Shown in pieces: positions 44,501 to 54,092 of a stretch of 64,000 bases of DNA. Under the pieces are notes generated by a model. It ran no database searches, had not been told where the DNA came from, and saw only the letters and a program-made list of their open reading frames with translations. Each line of letters opens with the position of its first letter. The first letter of the stretch is position 1. Source of the stretch: Nitrospira sp. (GTDB lineage: Bacteria > Nitrospirota > Nitrospiria > Nitrospirales > Nitrospiraceae); NCBI GenBank assembly GCA_024331125.1, contig JANDJI010000002.1:434001-498000 (forward strand), read 5' to 3'. Position numbers and translations under genes: made by a program.

Positions 44501-46184
44501 GGTGCATGGCCACATAGCCGGCCTTCGGCCGAGCCAAATCACGGCGATCGAGCGGCTGTACCGACGCCGTGTGGCTGCGAACCAGGTCCTGGGATCAGAG
44601 TTGGCCAAAGCCATGAGCCAATTGACCCTTGATGTCCGCCGTCCCATCGGAGTTGTTCTGACGCGACGCGGAATTGTCCAGGAGGTCATTGTAGGAACCG
44701 ATTTGTGTTTGACCCCTACGACGGCGGCAAAATTTCGAGCCGGCCCTCGGTCATTGCGAGGTTTGCGATTTATCCGAACACAACTGCATGATCAACCGCT
44801 GAGCCAAGAAGCCATCACGGATCTTGCTTATCTGCGGCTGGACTTGATCGGCGCTCTTTCTGTTGCGCCCGAGGGGACCCCCGGTCGTTTTTATCTCGCG
44901 CACATTCTTCCACCCAACGAGGAAAATAGGCTTTGCAACGTCCTGGGAGCGGTTCCATTCCACCGCTGCGCCATTCAATTCGACCGATTTATCGAGGATC
45001 TGGAAGCAAAGGTCCAAGCCGCCCGTACCCACCAAGTCATCAAAAAGGGGCAGGAGGCCGCCATTTTGGTGAGCGCGTCGCCGCAGGGAAGGGGCGAGCA
45101 GGAGGAACGATTGACCGAACTTGCCGAGCTTGCCCGTTCTGCGGGTGTAACCGTGATCGATCGTGTCGTGCAACGGACGGACGAGGGGCATCAGCGGTAT
45201 TTACTGGGGAGCGGAAAATTAAAAGAGGTGTTGATCCGAACGCTTCATCAGGGAGCGGACATGGTGATCGTCGATCAAACGTTGACGCCGGCCCAATCGC
45301 GTGCCATCGCCGAAATGACCGACATCAAAGTGATCGACCGGACGCAATTGATTCTGGATATTTTTGCCAGAAGAGCGCACAGTCGTGAAGGGAAAGTACA
45401 GGTCGAGCTGGCGCAGCTACGATACCTGCTGCCCAGACTTTCAGGGAAAGGATCTGATCTGTCCAGACTCGGCGGCGGAATCGGCGCCAGAGGCCCAGGG
45501 GAAACGAAACTGGAAACCGATCGGCGCCGGATTCGGGATCGCATTACGCGCCTTGAGCGGGAGCTTGAACTGTTTTCCAAACAGCAAGACCGACGCCGAG
45601 TCAGGCGCCGGCGATACGGTCTTCCGATCGTGTCGCTTGTCGGATACACCAACGCGGGAAAATCCACGCTGTTGAATCAATTGACCGGCAGCTGCGTGTC
45701 CGCGAAAGACCGGCTGTTTGAGACGCTGGATACCACGAGCCGACGCCTTCGTTTCCCTCGAGACCGCGAAATCATCATAACCGATACCGTCGGGTTTATT
45801 CGCGACCTTCCCCAGGAATTGATTCGAACGTTCCGCGCGACGTTGGAAGGATTACGCGAAGCGGATTTGTTGCTTCACGTCGTCGACGCCGGTGTGTCGG
45901 ACATCGACGGGCAGATTGCGGCCGTCGCCGACATTGTACGGGATCTCGATTTGGATGAAATTCCGCGCGTGCTCGTCTTCAATAAGTGCGATCGACTGCC
46001 TGCTCAGCAGGTGGAGCTGCTCTGTCGCCGCTATCGCGCGATCGGCATCTCCGCGCTCCAACCGCAAACGTGGCCTCCGTTGTTGGAGGTGATCGAGAGG
46101 GCCGCGTCAAGATTGATACCGGGGCATCAAGAAGATCCTTCACCGCACGTCTCCCAAGAGAGCGCCGACCTTGTCTTCCGTTGA
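44460..46184 (+). CDS. hflX: GTPase HflX
   Basis: 574 residues from the ATG at 44460, overlapping tsaD by 41 bases; TTG at 44445 is possible. The N-terminal domain (about 190-340) has 'GVTVIDRVVQRTDEGHQRYLLG' split over two strands and 'VELAQLRYLLPRLSGKG'. The Gly-rich linker is 'LGGGIGARGPGETKLE'. The G domain has G1 'GYTNAGKST', G3 'DTVGF' and G4 'NKCD'. The first 190 residues are an extension seen in longer HflX proteins ('RRPIGVVLTRRG'). HflX splits stalled ribosomes. Confidence 0.93.
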   Translation: MSEAFGKKRRSIPEVHGHIAGLRPSQITAIERLYRRRVAANQVLGSELAKAMSQLTLDVRRPIGVVLTRRGIVQEVIVGTDLCLTPTTAAKFRAGPRSLRGLRFIRTQLHDQPLSQEAITDLAYLRLDLIGALSVAPEGTPGRFYLAHILPPNEENRLCNVLGAVPFHRCAIQFDRFIEDLEAKVQAARTHQVIKKGQEAAILVSASPQGRGEQEERLTELAELARSAGVTVIDRVVQRTDEGHQRYLLGSGKLKEVLIRTLHQGADMVIVDQTLTPAQSRAIAEMTDIKVIDRTQLILDIFARRAHSREGKVQVELAQLRYLLPRLSGKGSDLSRLGGGIGARGPGETKLETDRRRIRDRITRLERELELFSKQQDRRRVRRRRYGLPIVSLVGYTNAGKSTLLNQLTGSCVSAKDRLFETLDTTSRRLRFPRDREIIITDTVGFIRDLPQELIRTFRATLEGLREADLLLHVVDAGVSDIDGQIAAVADIVRDLDLDEIPRVLVFNKCDRLPAQQVELLCRRYRAIGISALQPQTWPPLLEVIERAASRLIPGHQEDPSPHVSQESADLVFR

Positions 46185-46210
46185 TCAGCCAGATCGATCC
46201 GGGTGAAACC

Positions 46211-46870
46211 GTGACAACACGAACGCCTACCCCCCCACAGGGCGACCGCCCGGCCGCGATTGCGGCCGTTCTCATGAGAGCCATGAAAACCGCGAAGGTC
46301 GAGTTGGACTATCATTCTCCTTGGGAATTGTTGGTGGCCACGATCCTATCCGCCCAATGCACTGATCGTCGGGTGAATCAAGTCACGCCGAACTTGTTTC
46401 ATCGATACCCGAGCCCCCGTCATATGGCGCTGGCGGATCCGACCGAGGTCGAGTCGATCATTAAGCCGACCGGATTTTATAAAACGAAAGCAAAGCACGT
46501 GATCGAGTGCGGGCGAGCGATCGCGGAGCGGTTCCGCGGGAAAGTTCCCGCGACGATGGAGGATCTGACCGCTCTTCCCGGGGTGGGGAGAAAGACCGCC
46601 AACGTTATTCTGGGCGCCGCCTTCGGCCGTCCCGCCGTCGTTGTGGATACCCATGTCAAACGTGTGGCCAATCGGTTGAATTTGACCGATTCGGACGATC
46701 CGGAACGCATCGAGCACGATCTGCAGCGGTTGTTCCCTCGACGTCAATGGACCGGTCTGTCCCAGCGGCTCTTGTTGCACGGGCGATACGTGTGTCTTGC
46801 ACGAACGCCCCGGTGTGGAACCTGTTCGTTGTACGACCTGTGTCATTGGAAAGGAAAGCGACGGCGATGA
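46211..46870 (+). CDS. nth: Endonuclease III
   Basis: 219 residues with GTG start after GGGTGA; an ATG at 46274 would trim 21 residues. The helix-hairpin-helix 'LPGVGRKTANVIL' carries the catalytic Lys and 'VVVDTHVKRV' the catalytic Asp. The C-terminal [4Fe-4S] ligands have the C-X6-C-X2-C-X5-C spacing ('CLARTPRCGTCSLYDLC'). It removes oxidised pyrimidines from DNA. yicC starts inside its stop (ATGA). Confidence 0.94.
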   Translation: MTTRTPTPPQGDRPAAIAAVLMRAMKTAKVELDYHSPWELLVATILSAQCTDRRVNQVTPNLFHRYPSPRHMALADPTEVESIIKPTGFYKTKAKHVIECGRAIAERFRGKVPATMEDLTALPGVGRKTANVILGAAFGRPAVVVDTHVKRVANRLNLTDSDDPERIEHDLQRLFPRRQWTGLSQRLLLHGRYVCLARTPRCGTCSLYDLCHWKGKRRR

Positions 46871-47745
46871 TTACAAGCATGACGGGATTCGGTCGACGGC
46901 AGGCAGCCTGGGCGGATGGGAGCGTGACCGTCGAAGTGCGATCCGTGAACCACCGGTTTTTGGAGGTCGCGATCCGCGTTCCCAAGTCCACGGGAGTGCT
47001 TGAGGACCGACTCAAAAAAGCCGTGCAGGATCACTGCGCCAGAGGCCGCATTGAACTGACCGTCATGTTGCAAGGAGGAAGGGCGGGCACAAGGTCTCTT
47101 CACCTTGACGCTGGGATGGCAAAACAGTACCATGACGCCCTTCGATCTCTTCAGCGAACCTTAAAGCTGAGAGGCCCTCTTGATATCCGACTTGTCGCGG
47201 GGTTTCGCGATATTTTCGTTCTTTCGGATCAGCCGGCCGGCGATCCGAAACTCGCGAAGCTGGTGGAAAAGCTCGGGGTGCAGGCGATCAAAGATCTCGT
47301 CGCAATGAGGAAAAAAGAAGGGTCGATGCTCGCCCGTGATCTCTTGGATCGCCTGAAGACAATCGACGGATTGAAGAAACGAATTGCTGAGCGGGCTCCG
47401 TTTACGACACAAGAATCGTTCTCCCGTATGAAAGAACGGGTTCAGCGTCTGCTCAATGGGGAGATGCCGGACGTCCAACGGCTTTACCAGGAACTGGCTA
47501 TGTACGCGGACCGAAGTGATATCACGGAAGAATTAGTCAGACTCAACGCACATATGATACAGTTTCAAGAAACGGTCGAAAGCACTCAACCGGCTGGAAA
47601 AACGTTGGATTTTCTCATTCAGGAAATGGGCCGAGAAGTGAACACCATCGGCTCGAAAGCCGGGGATCTGGCCATCACCGGATCCGTGGTTCAGATGAAG
47701 GCGGAGCTGGAACGTCTCCGCGAGCAAGTCCAAAACGTGGAATGA
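46867..47745 (+). CDS. YicC/YloC family endoribonuclease
   Basis: 292 residues: 'ITSMTGFGRRQAAW', 'VEVRSVNHRFLEVAIRVP', 'RGRIELTV', 'RMKERVQRLLN', 'DRSDITEELVRLNAHM' and 'GKTLDFLIQEMGREVNTIGSK' are the family signatures. Members have been reported as endoribonucleases acting on small RNAs. It overlaps nth and gmk by four bases on each side, so the three are translationally coupled. Confidence 0.92.
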   Translation: MITSMTGFGRRQAAWADGSVTVEVRSVNHRFLEVAIRVPKSTGVLEDRLKKAVQDHCARGRIELTVMLQGGRAGTRSLHLDAGMAKQYHDALRSLQRTLKLRGPLDIRLVAGFRDIFVLSDQPAGDPKLAKLVEKLGVQAIKDLVAMRKKEGSMLARDLLDRLKTIDGLKKRIAERAPFTTQESFSRMKERVQRLLNGEMPDVQRLYQELAMYADRSDITEELVRLNAHMIQFQETVESTQPAGKTLDFLIQEMGREVNTIGSKAGDLAITGSVVQMKAELERLREQVQNVE

Positions 47746-48458
47746 CTCCCGCGATGTCGGTCGAGGCGCAACAGGGCGACCATGTATCGGGGCACTATCC
47801 CTCTCGGCGGAAAGGGATTCTTTTTGTCATTTCAGCTCCGTCCGGGACGGGTAAAACGACGCTTTGCAAGCGGTTGGTGGCCTCCGTTCCAGGGTTGTGG
47901 CATTCCGTCTCCTATACGACGAGAAAGCCGCGTGTTGGAGAAGAGAGCGGACGCGAATACCATTTTGTCGAAGAGCACGTGTTCCAGGACATGGTGGCTC
48001 GCCAAGAATTCTTGGAATACGCCCGTGTGTACGGCAATTGGTACGGGACGCCACGGGCGGTTTTGATCGACAGGATGGCGCAAGGCGTCGACGTATTACT
48101 CGAAATCGACGTTCAAGGCGCGTTGCAAATCAAAAAACATTTTGAGGACGCCGTCTTGATTTTCATTCTTCCTCCGTCTCTTGATACGCTGCGAGTTCGA
48201 CTTGAAGGACGGGGCTCGGATACTCCGGAAGAAATCCGTCGCCGGCTCCAAAAAGTGAAAGAAGAAGTCCGCAGTTTTTGCGAATATGGGTATATCGTCT
48301 TGAACGATGAGTTGTCGCAATCCCTTCGAGATCTGCAAAGCGTCTTTCTTGCGGAGCGGCTCAAAACTTCGCGGGTGGACACGAGCTGGTTTGAGCGCCG
48401 ATTTGCGCTCGACGCAGACGCCGTGCAGAGCAATCGGAACCACTCTCTATCCAACTAA
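47742..48458 (+). CDS. gmk: Guanylate kinase
   Basis: 238 residues, ATGA overlap with yicC. P-loop 'SAPSGTGKTTLCKRL', then 'HSVSYTTRKPRVGEESGREY' split at the GMP site, 'FLEYARVYGNWYGTP' and 'VLLEIDVQGALQIKK'. It phosphorylates GMP to GDP. The first 22 residues and last 25 are extensions beyond the usual core. The yicC-gmk-rpoZ-coaBC order is a classic bacterial cluster. Confidence 0.95.
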   Translation: MTPAMSVEAQQGDHVSGHYPSRRKGILFVISAPSGTGKTTLCKRLVASVPGLWHSVSYTTRKPRVGEESGREYHFVEEHVFQDMVARQEFLEYARVYGNWYGTPRAVLIDRMAQGVDVLLEIDVQGALQIKKHFEDAVLIFILPPSLDTLRVRLEGRGSDTPEEIRRRLQKVKEEVRSFCEYGYIVLNDELSQSLRDLQSVFLAERLKTSRVDTSWFERRFALDADAVQSNRNHSLSN

Positions 48459-48475
48459 GAAGAGGAGCAGTCATT

Positions 48476-48835
48476 ATGGGAGATATGTTGAATTTGTTGC
48501 CGCAGTATACGCCCGAACAATTCGATTCCCGTTACCGGTTGGTGATCGTCGCCGCCCAGCGGGCCAAGCATCTCACACAAGGGGCGAAACCGGTCGGAAG
48601 TTCGCGCTTCACCAAAGAGACGACCATCGCGCTTGACGAAGTCTTGCGAGGCAAAGTTCCGTATTTGACCGGAAAAAGCGCGCGTGAGGCGATGAAAGAG
48701 GCCAAGCGCGGAAAAGACGGCGAGACCGAACGGATCGCCATGATGACCGGCGAGGACGCTCAGGAAATCAAGAAAGAACTCAGCGTATACGTTGACGATA
48801 CCGCCACGCCATCGAAAGCTCAGGCCGAAGAGTAG
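48476..48835 (+). CDS. rpoZ: RNA polymerase omega subunit
   Basis: 119 residues; GAGGAG lies upstream of the ATG. 'FDSRYRLVIVAAQRAKHL' and 'TIALDEVLRGKV' fit omega, which helps assemble RNA polymerase by holding beta-prime. It is longer than the usual 70-90 residues because of a charged C-terminal tail from about residue 70. coaBC begins two bases after the stop. Confidence 0.9.
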   Translation: MGDMLNLLPQYTPEQFDSRYRLVIVAAQRAKHLTQGAKPVGSSRFTKETTIALDEVLRGKVPYLTGKSAREAMKEAKRGKDGETERIAMMTGEDAQEIKKELSVYVDDTATPSKAQAEE

Positions 48836-48837
48836 TC

Positions 48838-50085
48838 ATGGAGCCGCATCGTTCACCGGGGCTCTTGCAAGGAAAGCGGCTTGTCTTAGGGGTGACGGGA
48901 AGCATCGCCGCCTACAAGGCCGTTTCATTGCTGCGCACGTTCAAGGCACAGGGCGCCGCCGTGTCGGTCGTCATGACGGCGGCCGCGACGAAATTCGTCG
49001 CTCCCCTGACTTTCGAAGTCCTGTCCGGAGAACGGGTCGTCACGGATTTGTTTCACACGCATGAGGAAATGAAGCACCTCACCGTTCCCGAGAACGCGCA
49101 TGCGATCGTGGTCGCTCCCGCTACGGCCAATTTCCTGGCGAAGGCGGCCTTGGGGTTGGCGGATGACGTGCTGTCCACCATGCTGCTGGCCGCGCGCTGT
49201 CCTTTTATCGTCGCGCCGGCTATGGACGGTGGAATGTGGCGGCATCCCACCGTGGTTGAGCACGTAGACCTTCTTCGATCCCGCGGCGTACGCGTGATCG
49301 ATCCGGAAGAGGGCCCGTTGGCTTCCGGGCAGGTGGCGCAAGGAAGGCTGGCGACGGAATCGAGCATTGTTGAAGCGGTTTTGGCGGCTCTGACTCCGCG
49401 ATCGGATTGGCAAGGACAGAACGTGTTGATATCCGCAGGCCCCACGCAAGAGGCGATCGACCCCGTGAGATTCATTTCCAATCGATCGTCGGGCAAGATG
49501 GGCTATGCCATTGCGGAGGCGGCACGGGATCGGGGAGCCAACGTGGTATTGGTAACGGGGCCGACCTCTCTGCCCAGGCCGTCCGGCGTGGAGATTGTTT
49601 CCGTCACGACGGCGAAGGAGATGGCGGAGGCGATCTGCCGACGGTTTCCATGGGCGACCGTTGTGGTCATGGCAGCCGCCGTCGCGGACTTTTGCCCTAA
49701 AGAACAGGCGCCGCACAAATTGAAAAAACACGGCCGGTCATCGCTTGTGCTTGAGCTTGAGCCTGCACCTGATATTCTGGCGATGCTGTCCGCTCGGAAA
49801 ACTAATCAGATTTTGGTCGGATTCGCCGCCGAGACCGAACGGCTTCTCGCCCATGCGGAGACCAAGTTGAAAGAGAAGGGGCTTGATATGATCGTCGCCA
49901 ACGATGTGACACGAGCAGGCGCCGGCTTTGGGAGCGATAATAACGCGGCCGTCATTCTTACGCGCGAGGGACGACAGAGGGAATTGGGGTTGATGTCAAA
50001 ACGAAAGTTGGCGGATGAACTTCTGACCGAAGTGAAAAACTTGCGGACCGGCTGTCATCCCCCGTCGGTCATCTCGGTAGGGTAG
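48838..50085 (+). CDS. coaBC: Bifunctional phosphopantothenoylcysteine decarboxylase/synthetase CoaBC
   Basis: 415 residues. The flavoprotein decarboxylase half (1-190) has 'LGVTGSIAAYKA', 'VVMTAAATKFV', His80 in 'MKHLTVPENA' and 'APAMDGGMWRHP'. Asp130 stands where PxMN is usual, and 'LASGQVAQGRLAT' has Ser163 where the catalytic Cys is usual. The synthetase half has 'SAGPTQEAIDPVRFIS', 'NRSSGKMG' and 'AAAVADFCP'. It makes 4'-phosphopantetheine for coenzyme A. The substitutions are discussed as a finding. Confidence 0.93.
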   Translation: MEPHRSPGLLQGKRLVLGVTGSIAAYKAVSLLRTFKAQGAAVSVVMTAAATKFVAPLTFEVLSGERVVTDLFHTHEEMKHLTVPENAHAIVVAPATANFLAKAALGLADDVLSTMLLAARCPFIVAPAMDGGMWRHPTVVEHVDLLRSRGVRVIDPEEGPLASGQVAQGRLATESSIVEAVLAALTPRSDWQGQNVLISAGPTQEAIDPVRFISNRSSGKMGYAIAEAARDRGANVVLVTGPTSLPRPSGVEIVSVTTAKEMAEAICRRFPWATVVVMAAAVADFCPKEQAPHKLKKHGRSSLVLELEPAPDILAMLSARKTNQILVGFAAETERLLAHAETKLKEKGLDMIVANDVTRAGAGFGSDNNAAVILTREGRQRELGLMSKRKLADELLTEVKNLRTGCHPPSVISVG

Positions 50086-50091
50086 CGTGGC

Positions 50092-50772
50092 ATGGGATCA
50101 AAATACGAGAAACCGGCAAACGCGGCGGAAATCGATCGATTGGCCTTGATCGTGGCGAAAGAGCCGGGATCGAAGGCCTTTCTTTCATTGGCTGAAGAAT
50201 ACGGGAAGGCCGGGATGTGGGAAGAAGCGGCCGCCGTCCTGGAAGACGGATTGAAAACTTATCCGAATTTCATCACGGCAATGGTGGCGCTGGGCAGAGC
50301 CTATGATCAACTGGGGCAGTCCGTTAAGGCCACGGCGATCTTGGAAGAGGCCATACGGGTCAGCCCGGAAAACCTTCGGGCGCATCGAACGCTCGCTAAG
50401 ATCTACGCCGCTCAGGGCCGGAAGGATGCCGCGGCGCGGTCATGTCGTGTCATTCTGGAGGTTAACCCGCAGGATCAAGAGGCTCTCTCGATTTGCGCTC
50501 TGCTAGGCATGCCGTCGGTGGAAGCTGAAAAAGAGCGGTCGCTCCGTCGGTCGGGGCAAGCCTCTGTCATATCGGTGGCGAAGACGCTGTCGAAGGAAGA
50601 GGATCGATCCTCTGCGGTTGTCGATCAGGTCCATGAGGGGGAAAATTCATCGGATGAGCCGGGCGTCTCTCTTGGACGAAAAAAGATGGTTGCGGCGCAG
50701 CTTGAACAGTGGCTTACCGCCATTCAACTTCGCCGGCGCGATCAACGTGCTACACGCGGTCACGCCTTATGA
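50092..50772 (+). CDS. TPR-repeat protein
   Basis: 226 residues, soluble, no signal peptide. Three TPR units occupy about residues 22-130 ('AFLSLAEEYGKAGMWEEAA', 'MVALGRAYDQLGQSVKAT', 'HRTLAKIYAAQGRKDAA'). The rest is polar and probably disordered, ending with a helix 'MVAAQLEQWLTAIQLRRRD'. It follows coaBC by six bases. It is likely a protein-protein adaptor; the partner is unknown. Confidence 0.8.
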   Translation: MGSKYEKPANAAEIDRLALIVAKEPGSKAFLSLAEEYGKAGMWEEAAAVLEDGLKTYPNFITAMVALGRAYDQLGQSVKATAILEEAIRVSPENLRAHRTLAKIYAAQGRKDAAARSCRVILEVNPQDQEALSICALLGMPSVEAEKERSLRRSGQASVISVAKTLSKEEDRSSAVVDQVHEGENSSDEPGVSLGRKKMVAAQLEQWLTAIQLRRRDQRATRGHAL

Positions 50773-50860
50773 TTTCTCGGATCGTTTGACCCAGTCCGGG
50801 CGGAGCGTTACAATGCCGCCCACCGGACGGTAAAGGCGAAGCGTCGGCTTTATCTTTATT

Positions 50861-51337
50861 ATGATGCGGGTGCTGATCCTCCATGGACCGAATCTGAATC
50901 TGTTGGGTAATCGCGAGCCCTCCGTCTATGGAACGGCGACGCTTGACGCCATCAATGAGTCTCTCTCCAAACTCGGCGGCGAACTGGGAATCGAACTCGA
51001 CGTTCGCCAGTCGAATCACGAGGGAGAGTTGGTCACGTGGATTCAAGAGGCCAAGGCGGTTTATCAGGGCATTATCATCAATCCGGCGGCCTATACTCAT
51101 ACCAGCGTCGCCATACGAGACGCCTTGGCGGCCGTCTCCGTTCCGGCGGTGGAAGTGCATCTTTCGAACATTCATCGTCGTGAAGCATTTCGCCGGCGCT
51201 CGTATATTTCCGATGTCGTGCACGGTCAGGTTACAGGATTCGGACCTACAGGGTATCTGTTGGCATTGCGGGGATTGCACGCGCACCTCTCTCAACGAGA
51301 GGCGGGCGACATTACTTCAAAGCCCGGTGCACAATAG
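50861..51337 (+). CDS. aroQ: 3-dehydroquinate dehydratase, type II
   Basis: 158 residues. '[19 protein letters not shown]' contains the catalytic Tyr region and the flexible Arg loop, then 'QSNHEGELV', '[12 protein letters not shown]' and '[20 protein letters not shown]' with the catalytic His. It removes water from 3-dehydroquinate in the shikimate pathway. efp follows after 77 bases, a common arrangement. Confidence 0.96.
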   Translation: MMRVLILHGPNLNLLGNREPSVYGTATLDAINESLSKLGGELGIELDVRQSNHEGELVTWIQEAKAVYQGIIINPAAYTHTSVAIRDALAAVSVPAVEVHLSNIHRREAFRRRSYISDVVHGQVTGFGPTGYLLALRGLHAHLSQREAGDITSKPGAQ

Positions 51338-51414
51338 GGAGTGACCGAGACCGGCGGCGATGAAGCAGGGCCTGAAACAGAAACGGGGTTGTTCTTGACC
51401 GAAGGGAGCAAAGA

Positions 51415-51975
51415 GTGATTTCGACCGTCGATTTTCGAAACGGCGTTCGCCTCATGGTCGATGGCGAGCCTTTTTACATCGTTGAATTTCAACACGTCAA
51501 ACCGGGGAAAGGCGGGGCGTTTGTCCGCACAAAGCTCAAAAGCTATCTGTCGGGAAACGTCTTGGACCGAACGTTCCGGTCCGGTGAGCGGTTTGAGGAA
51601 CCAAATCTCGAAGAGCGGGAAATGCAGTTTCTGTACGCGACGGGAGATTCGTACACCTTCATGGACACGGACACGTACGAGCAGCTTTCCTTTGAAAAAC
51701 AAGCTCTTGGAGAAAACGTCGATCTTCTGAAAGAAAACATGGTGGTGAAAATTCTTATTTACGAACATCGGCCGATCGCCGTTGAATTGCCGAATTTTAT
51801 CGAGCTCAAGGTCGTCGACGCGGAGCCCGGTGTTCGCGGAGATACCGCGTCCGGCGGCACCAAGCCGGCGGTCGTTGAAACGGGGGCCACCATCAAAGTG
51901 CCGCTGTATTTGGAAGTGGGGACCGTCATCAAAATCGATACTCGAACCAGATCATATGTGGAGCGTGTCCGGTGA
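51415..51975 (+). CDS. efp: Elongation factor P
   Basis: 186 residues from a GTG with GGGAG upstream. Domain I has the tip loop 'VKPGKGGAFVR' with Lys32, the position modified by EpmA/EpmB in many Gram-negatives. 'MQFLYATGDSYTFMDTDTYEQ' and 'PLYLEVGTVIKIDTRTRSYVERV' are domain II and III signatures. EF-P relieves ribosome stalling at polyproline. The accB GTG lies inside its stop codon. Confidence 0.95.
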   Translation: MISTVDFRNGVRLMVDGEPFYIVEFQHVKPGKGGAFVRTKLKSYLSGNVLDRTFRSGERFEEPNLEEREMQFLYATGDSYTFMDTDTYEQLSFEKQALGENVDLLKENMVVKILIYEHRPIAVELPNFIELKVVDAEPGVRGDTASGGTKPAVVETGATIKVPLYLEVGTVIKIDTRTRSYVERVR

Positions 51976-52532
51976 GCGCACAGCCGTCGTCTTCTTCAAA
52001 AAAGAAAACGCATCGAAGCCTTGCGTCGAACGTGCTTGGCCGGCCAAATCAGGAACCGCTATTGACCGCCGAGCAGGTCAGGCAGATACAGGATTTCATC
52101 AACCTGCTTCGTCGGAACAACTTGACCGAGTTGGAGATTGAACGACAGGGACTGCGCATACGAGTCCGCCACGAAGTCGGTGCCAGATCCGGTTCAATTT
52201 CCTCGGCTGAGTCGGCGGCGAGTATTCCCCAAACGAGCCCCCGTCCGGAGGGGGAATCTATGCCGACGGAGGAGGACGCCTCCGGCTTGGTGACGATCAC
52301 CTCGCCCATCGTGGGAACGTTTTACCGCTCTCCGTCTCCTGACGCGGATCCCTACGTGGAAGAAGGTGATTTTGTCAAAAAGGGGCAAGTCTTGTGCATC
52401 GTTGAGGCCATGAAGCTCATGAACGAAATCGAGTCCGAAACGGACGGCCGGATCGTCAAAGTGTTGGCCGAAAGCACCAAGCCGGTCGAGTATGGACAGC
52501 CCCTGTTTCTCATAGACCCCAAAGGTCGCTGA
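51972..52532 (+). CDS. accB: Biotin carboxyl carrier protein of acetyl-CoA carboxylase
   Basis: 186 residues, GTG start overlapping the efp stop. The C-terminal biotinyl domain (about 105-186) has '[19 protein letters not shown]', '[26 protein letters not shown]' (split at the biotinylated Lys in EAMKLM) and '[10 protein letters not shown]'. The N-terminal part has '[20 protein letters not shown]' and a Pro/Ser linker. The first 25 residues are a basic extension. accC follows after 40 bases. Confidence 0.95.
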   Translation: MSAQPSSSSKKKTHRSLASNVLGRPNQEPLLTAEQVRQIQDFINLLRRNNLTELEIERQGLRIRVRHEVGARSGSISSAESAASIPQTSPRPEGESMPTEEDASGLVTITSPIVGTFYRSPSPDADPYVEEGDFVKKGQVLCIVEAMKLMNEIESETDGRIVKVLAESTKPVEYGQPLFLIDPKGR

Positions 52533-52572
52533 TAACGTCAACGCACTCCTCACCGTGATCCGGGGTGAAATC

Positions 52573-53913
52573 GTGTTCAAGAAAGTTCTTGTCGCCAATC
52601 GCGGGGAAATCGCGCTGCGGGTGATTCGAGCCTGCAAAGAGCTGGGAATCAAGACCGTCGCTATCCATTCGGAGGCCGATAGCGGCGCCCTTCACGTCAG
52701 GGCCGCCGACGAAAAAATATGCGTGGGTCCAGCGGACGCGGCGATGAGCTATCGCAATATTCCAAACGTGCTGAGCGCCGCCGAGGTGACCGGCGTCGAT
52801 GCCATTCATCCCGGATATGGGTTCTTGGCGGAAAACGCGCATTTCGCGGAGGTGTGTGAATCCATCGGCATCAAATTTATCGGCCCTACTTCGGAAAATA
52901 TCGCTCTGATGGGCGACAAGGCCAAAGCGCGCGAAACCGTCGCCAAGCGAGGGCTGCCGGTCACGCCCGGCAGTCTTGGTGAACTCCGGAATGAGGACGA
53001 AGCGATGCAGGCGGCCCAGAAAATCGGCTTTCCTGTCATCATTAAGGCGACGGCCGGCGGCGGAGGACGGGGAATGCGCGTCGTGAACAAGGCGGAAGAT
53101 TTGGCCAGGGCTTTTCAGGCCGCCCAAGCGGAAGCCAAGTCCACGTTCGGAAACGAAGGGGTCTATCTTGAGCGGTATTTTCTGGAGCCACGCCATATCG
53201 AAGTGCAGGTGCTGGCCGATTATCGGGGACACGTCATTTATCTCGGCGAGCGGGACTGTTCTATTCAGCGGCGCCATCAAAAGCTGGTGGAGGAAACTCC
53301 CTCTCCCGCCGTCGACGACAAACTCCGCCGGGAGATCGGGCGGATCGCCGTCGAGGCGGTCAAAGCCGTGCAATATCGCAACGTCGGAACGGTGGAGTTT
53401 TTGCTCGATAAGGAGCGAAATTTTTTTTTCATGGAGGTGAATACCCGGATTCAGGTCGAGCATCCGATCACCGAAATGGTCACGGGCATCGATTTGATCA
53501 AAGAGCAGATTCGTTTGGCTGCCGGGTATCCGTTGTCCATTCGGCAACAGGACGTGACGATGAACGGCCACAGCATGGAATGCCGTATCAACGCCGAAGA
53601 TCCCGACAAGTTCATTCCGTGCCCGGGTCAAATCACCAAGTACAGCGTGCCGGGAGGATTCGGCGTGCGGGTCGATTCAGCCATGGAGCCCGGCGCCACG
53701 GTCGTTCCCCACTATGACTCTCTGATCGCGAAGTTGATCACTCACGGCAAGGATCGACAGGAAGCGATCGCGCGAATGAGGCGCGCGCTCGATGAATTCG
53801 TGATCGAGGGAATCAAGACGACGATTCCGCTTCACCGCAAGATTTTCGGGGACGCCGATTTTCAGAAGGGACACGTTTCAACCGCTTTCCTTGATCAGCT
53901 TCTGGCTCGATAA
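52573..53913 (+). CDS. accC: Biotin carboxylase of acetyl-CoA carboxylase
   Basis: 446 residues from the GTG at 52573 (GGGGTGA upstream), which gives the usual start '[19 protein letters not shown]'. ATP-grasp motifs: '[15 protein letters not shown]', '[16 protein letters not shown]' and '[18 protein letters not shown]'. The C-terminal domain ends normally. It carboxylates biotin on AccB using ATP and bicarbonate. Confidence 0.96.
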   Translation: MFKKVLVANRGEIALRVIRACKELGIKTVAIHSEADSGALHVRAADEKICVGPADAAMSYRNIPNVLSAAEVTGVDAIHPGYGFLAENAHFAEVCESIGIKFIGPTSENIALMGDKAKARETVAKRGLPVTPGSLGELRNEDEAMQAAQKIGFPVIIKATAGGGGRGMRVVNKAEDLARAFQAAQAEAKSTFGNEGVYLERYFLEPRHIEVQVLADYRGHVIYLGERDCSIQRRHQKLVEETPSPAVDDKLRREIGRIAVEAVKAVQYRNVGTVEFLLDKERNFFFMEVNTRIQVEHPITEMVTGIDLIKEQIRLAAGYPLSIRQQDVTMNGHSMECRINAEDPDKFIPCPGQITKYSVPGGFGVRVDSAMEPGATVVPHYDSLIAKLITHGKDRQEAIARMRRALDEFVIEGIKTTIPLHRKIFGDADFQKGHVSTAFLDQLLAR

Positions 53914-54092
53914 CTCATCCCAAGGTTTTCCGACCGCAAAGCGATCGTCAGGCCGGCCCGAATCGCGCCGCCGCCGGATCAGTCTCGCCGTGGGAATTCG
54001 GGGCGCAGACCGCGGTAGATCTTGCTTCACAAGATGATTGGCCGGATGCTTCCTGTTAAGATGCATGTGCTGGAGGGTTTCAGGATACAGGC

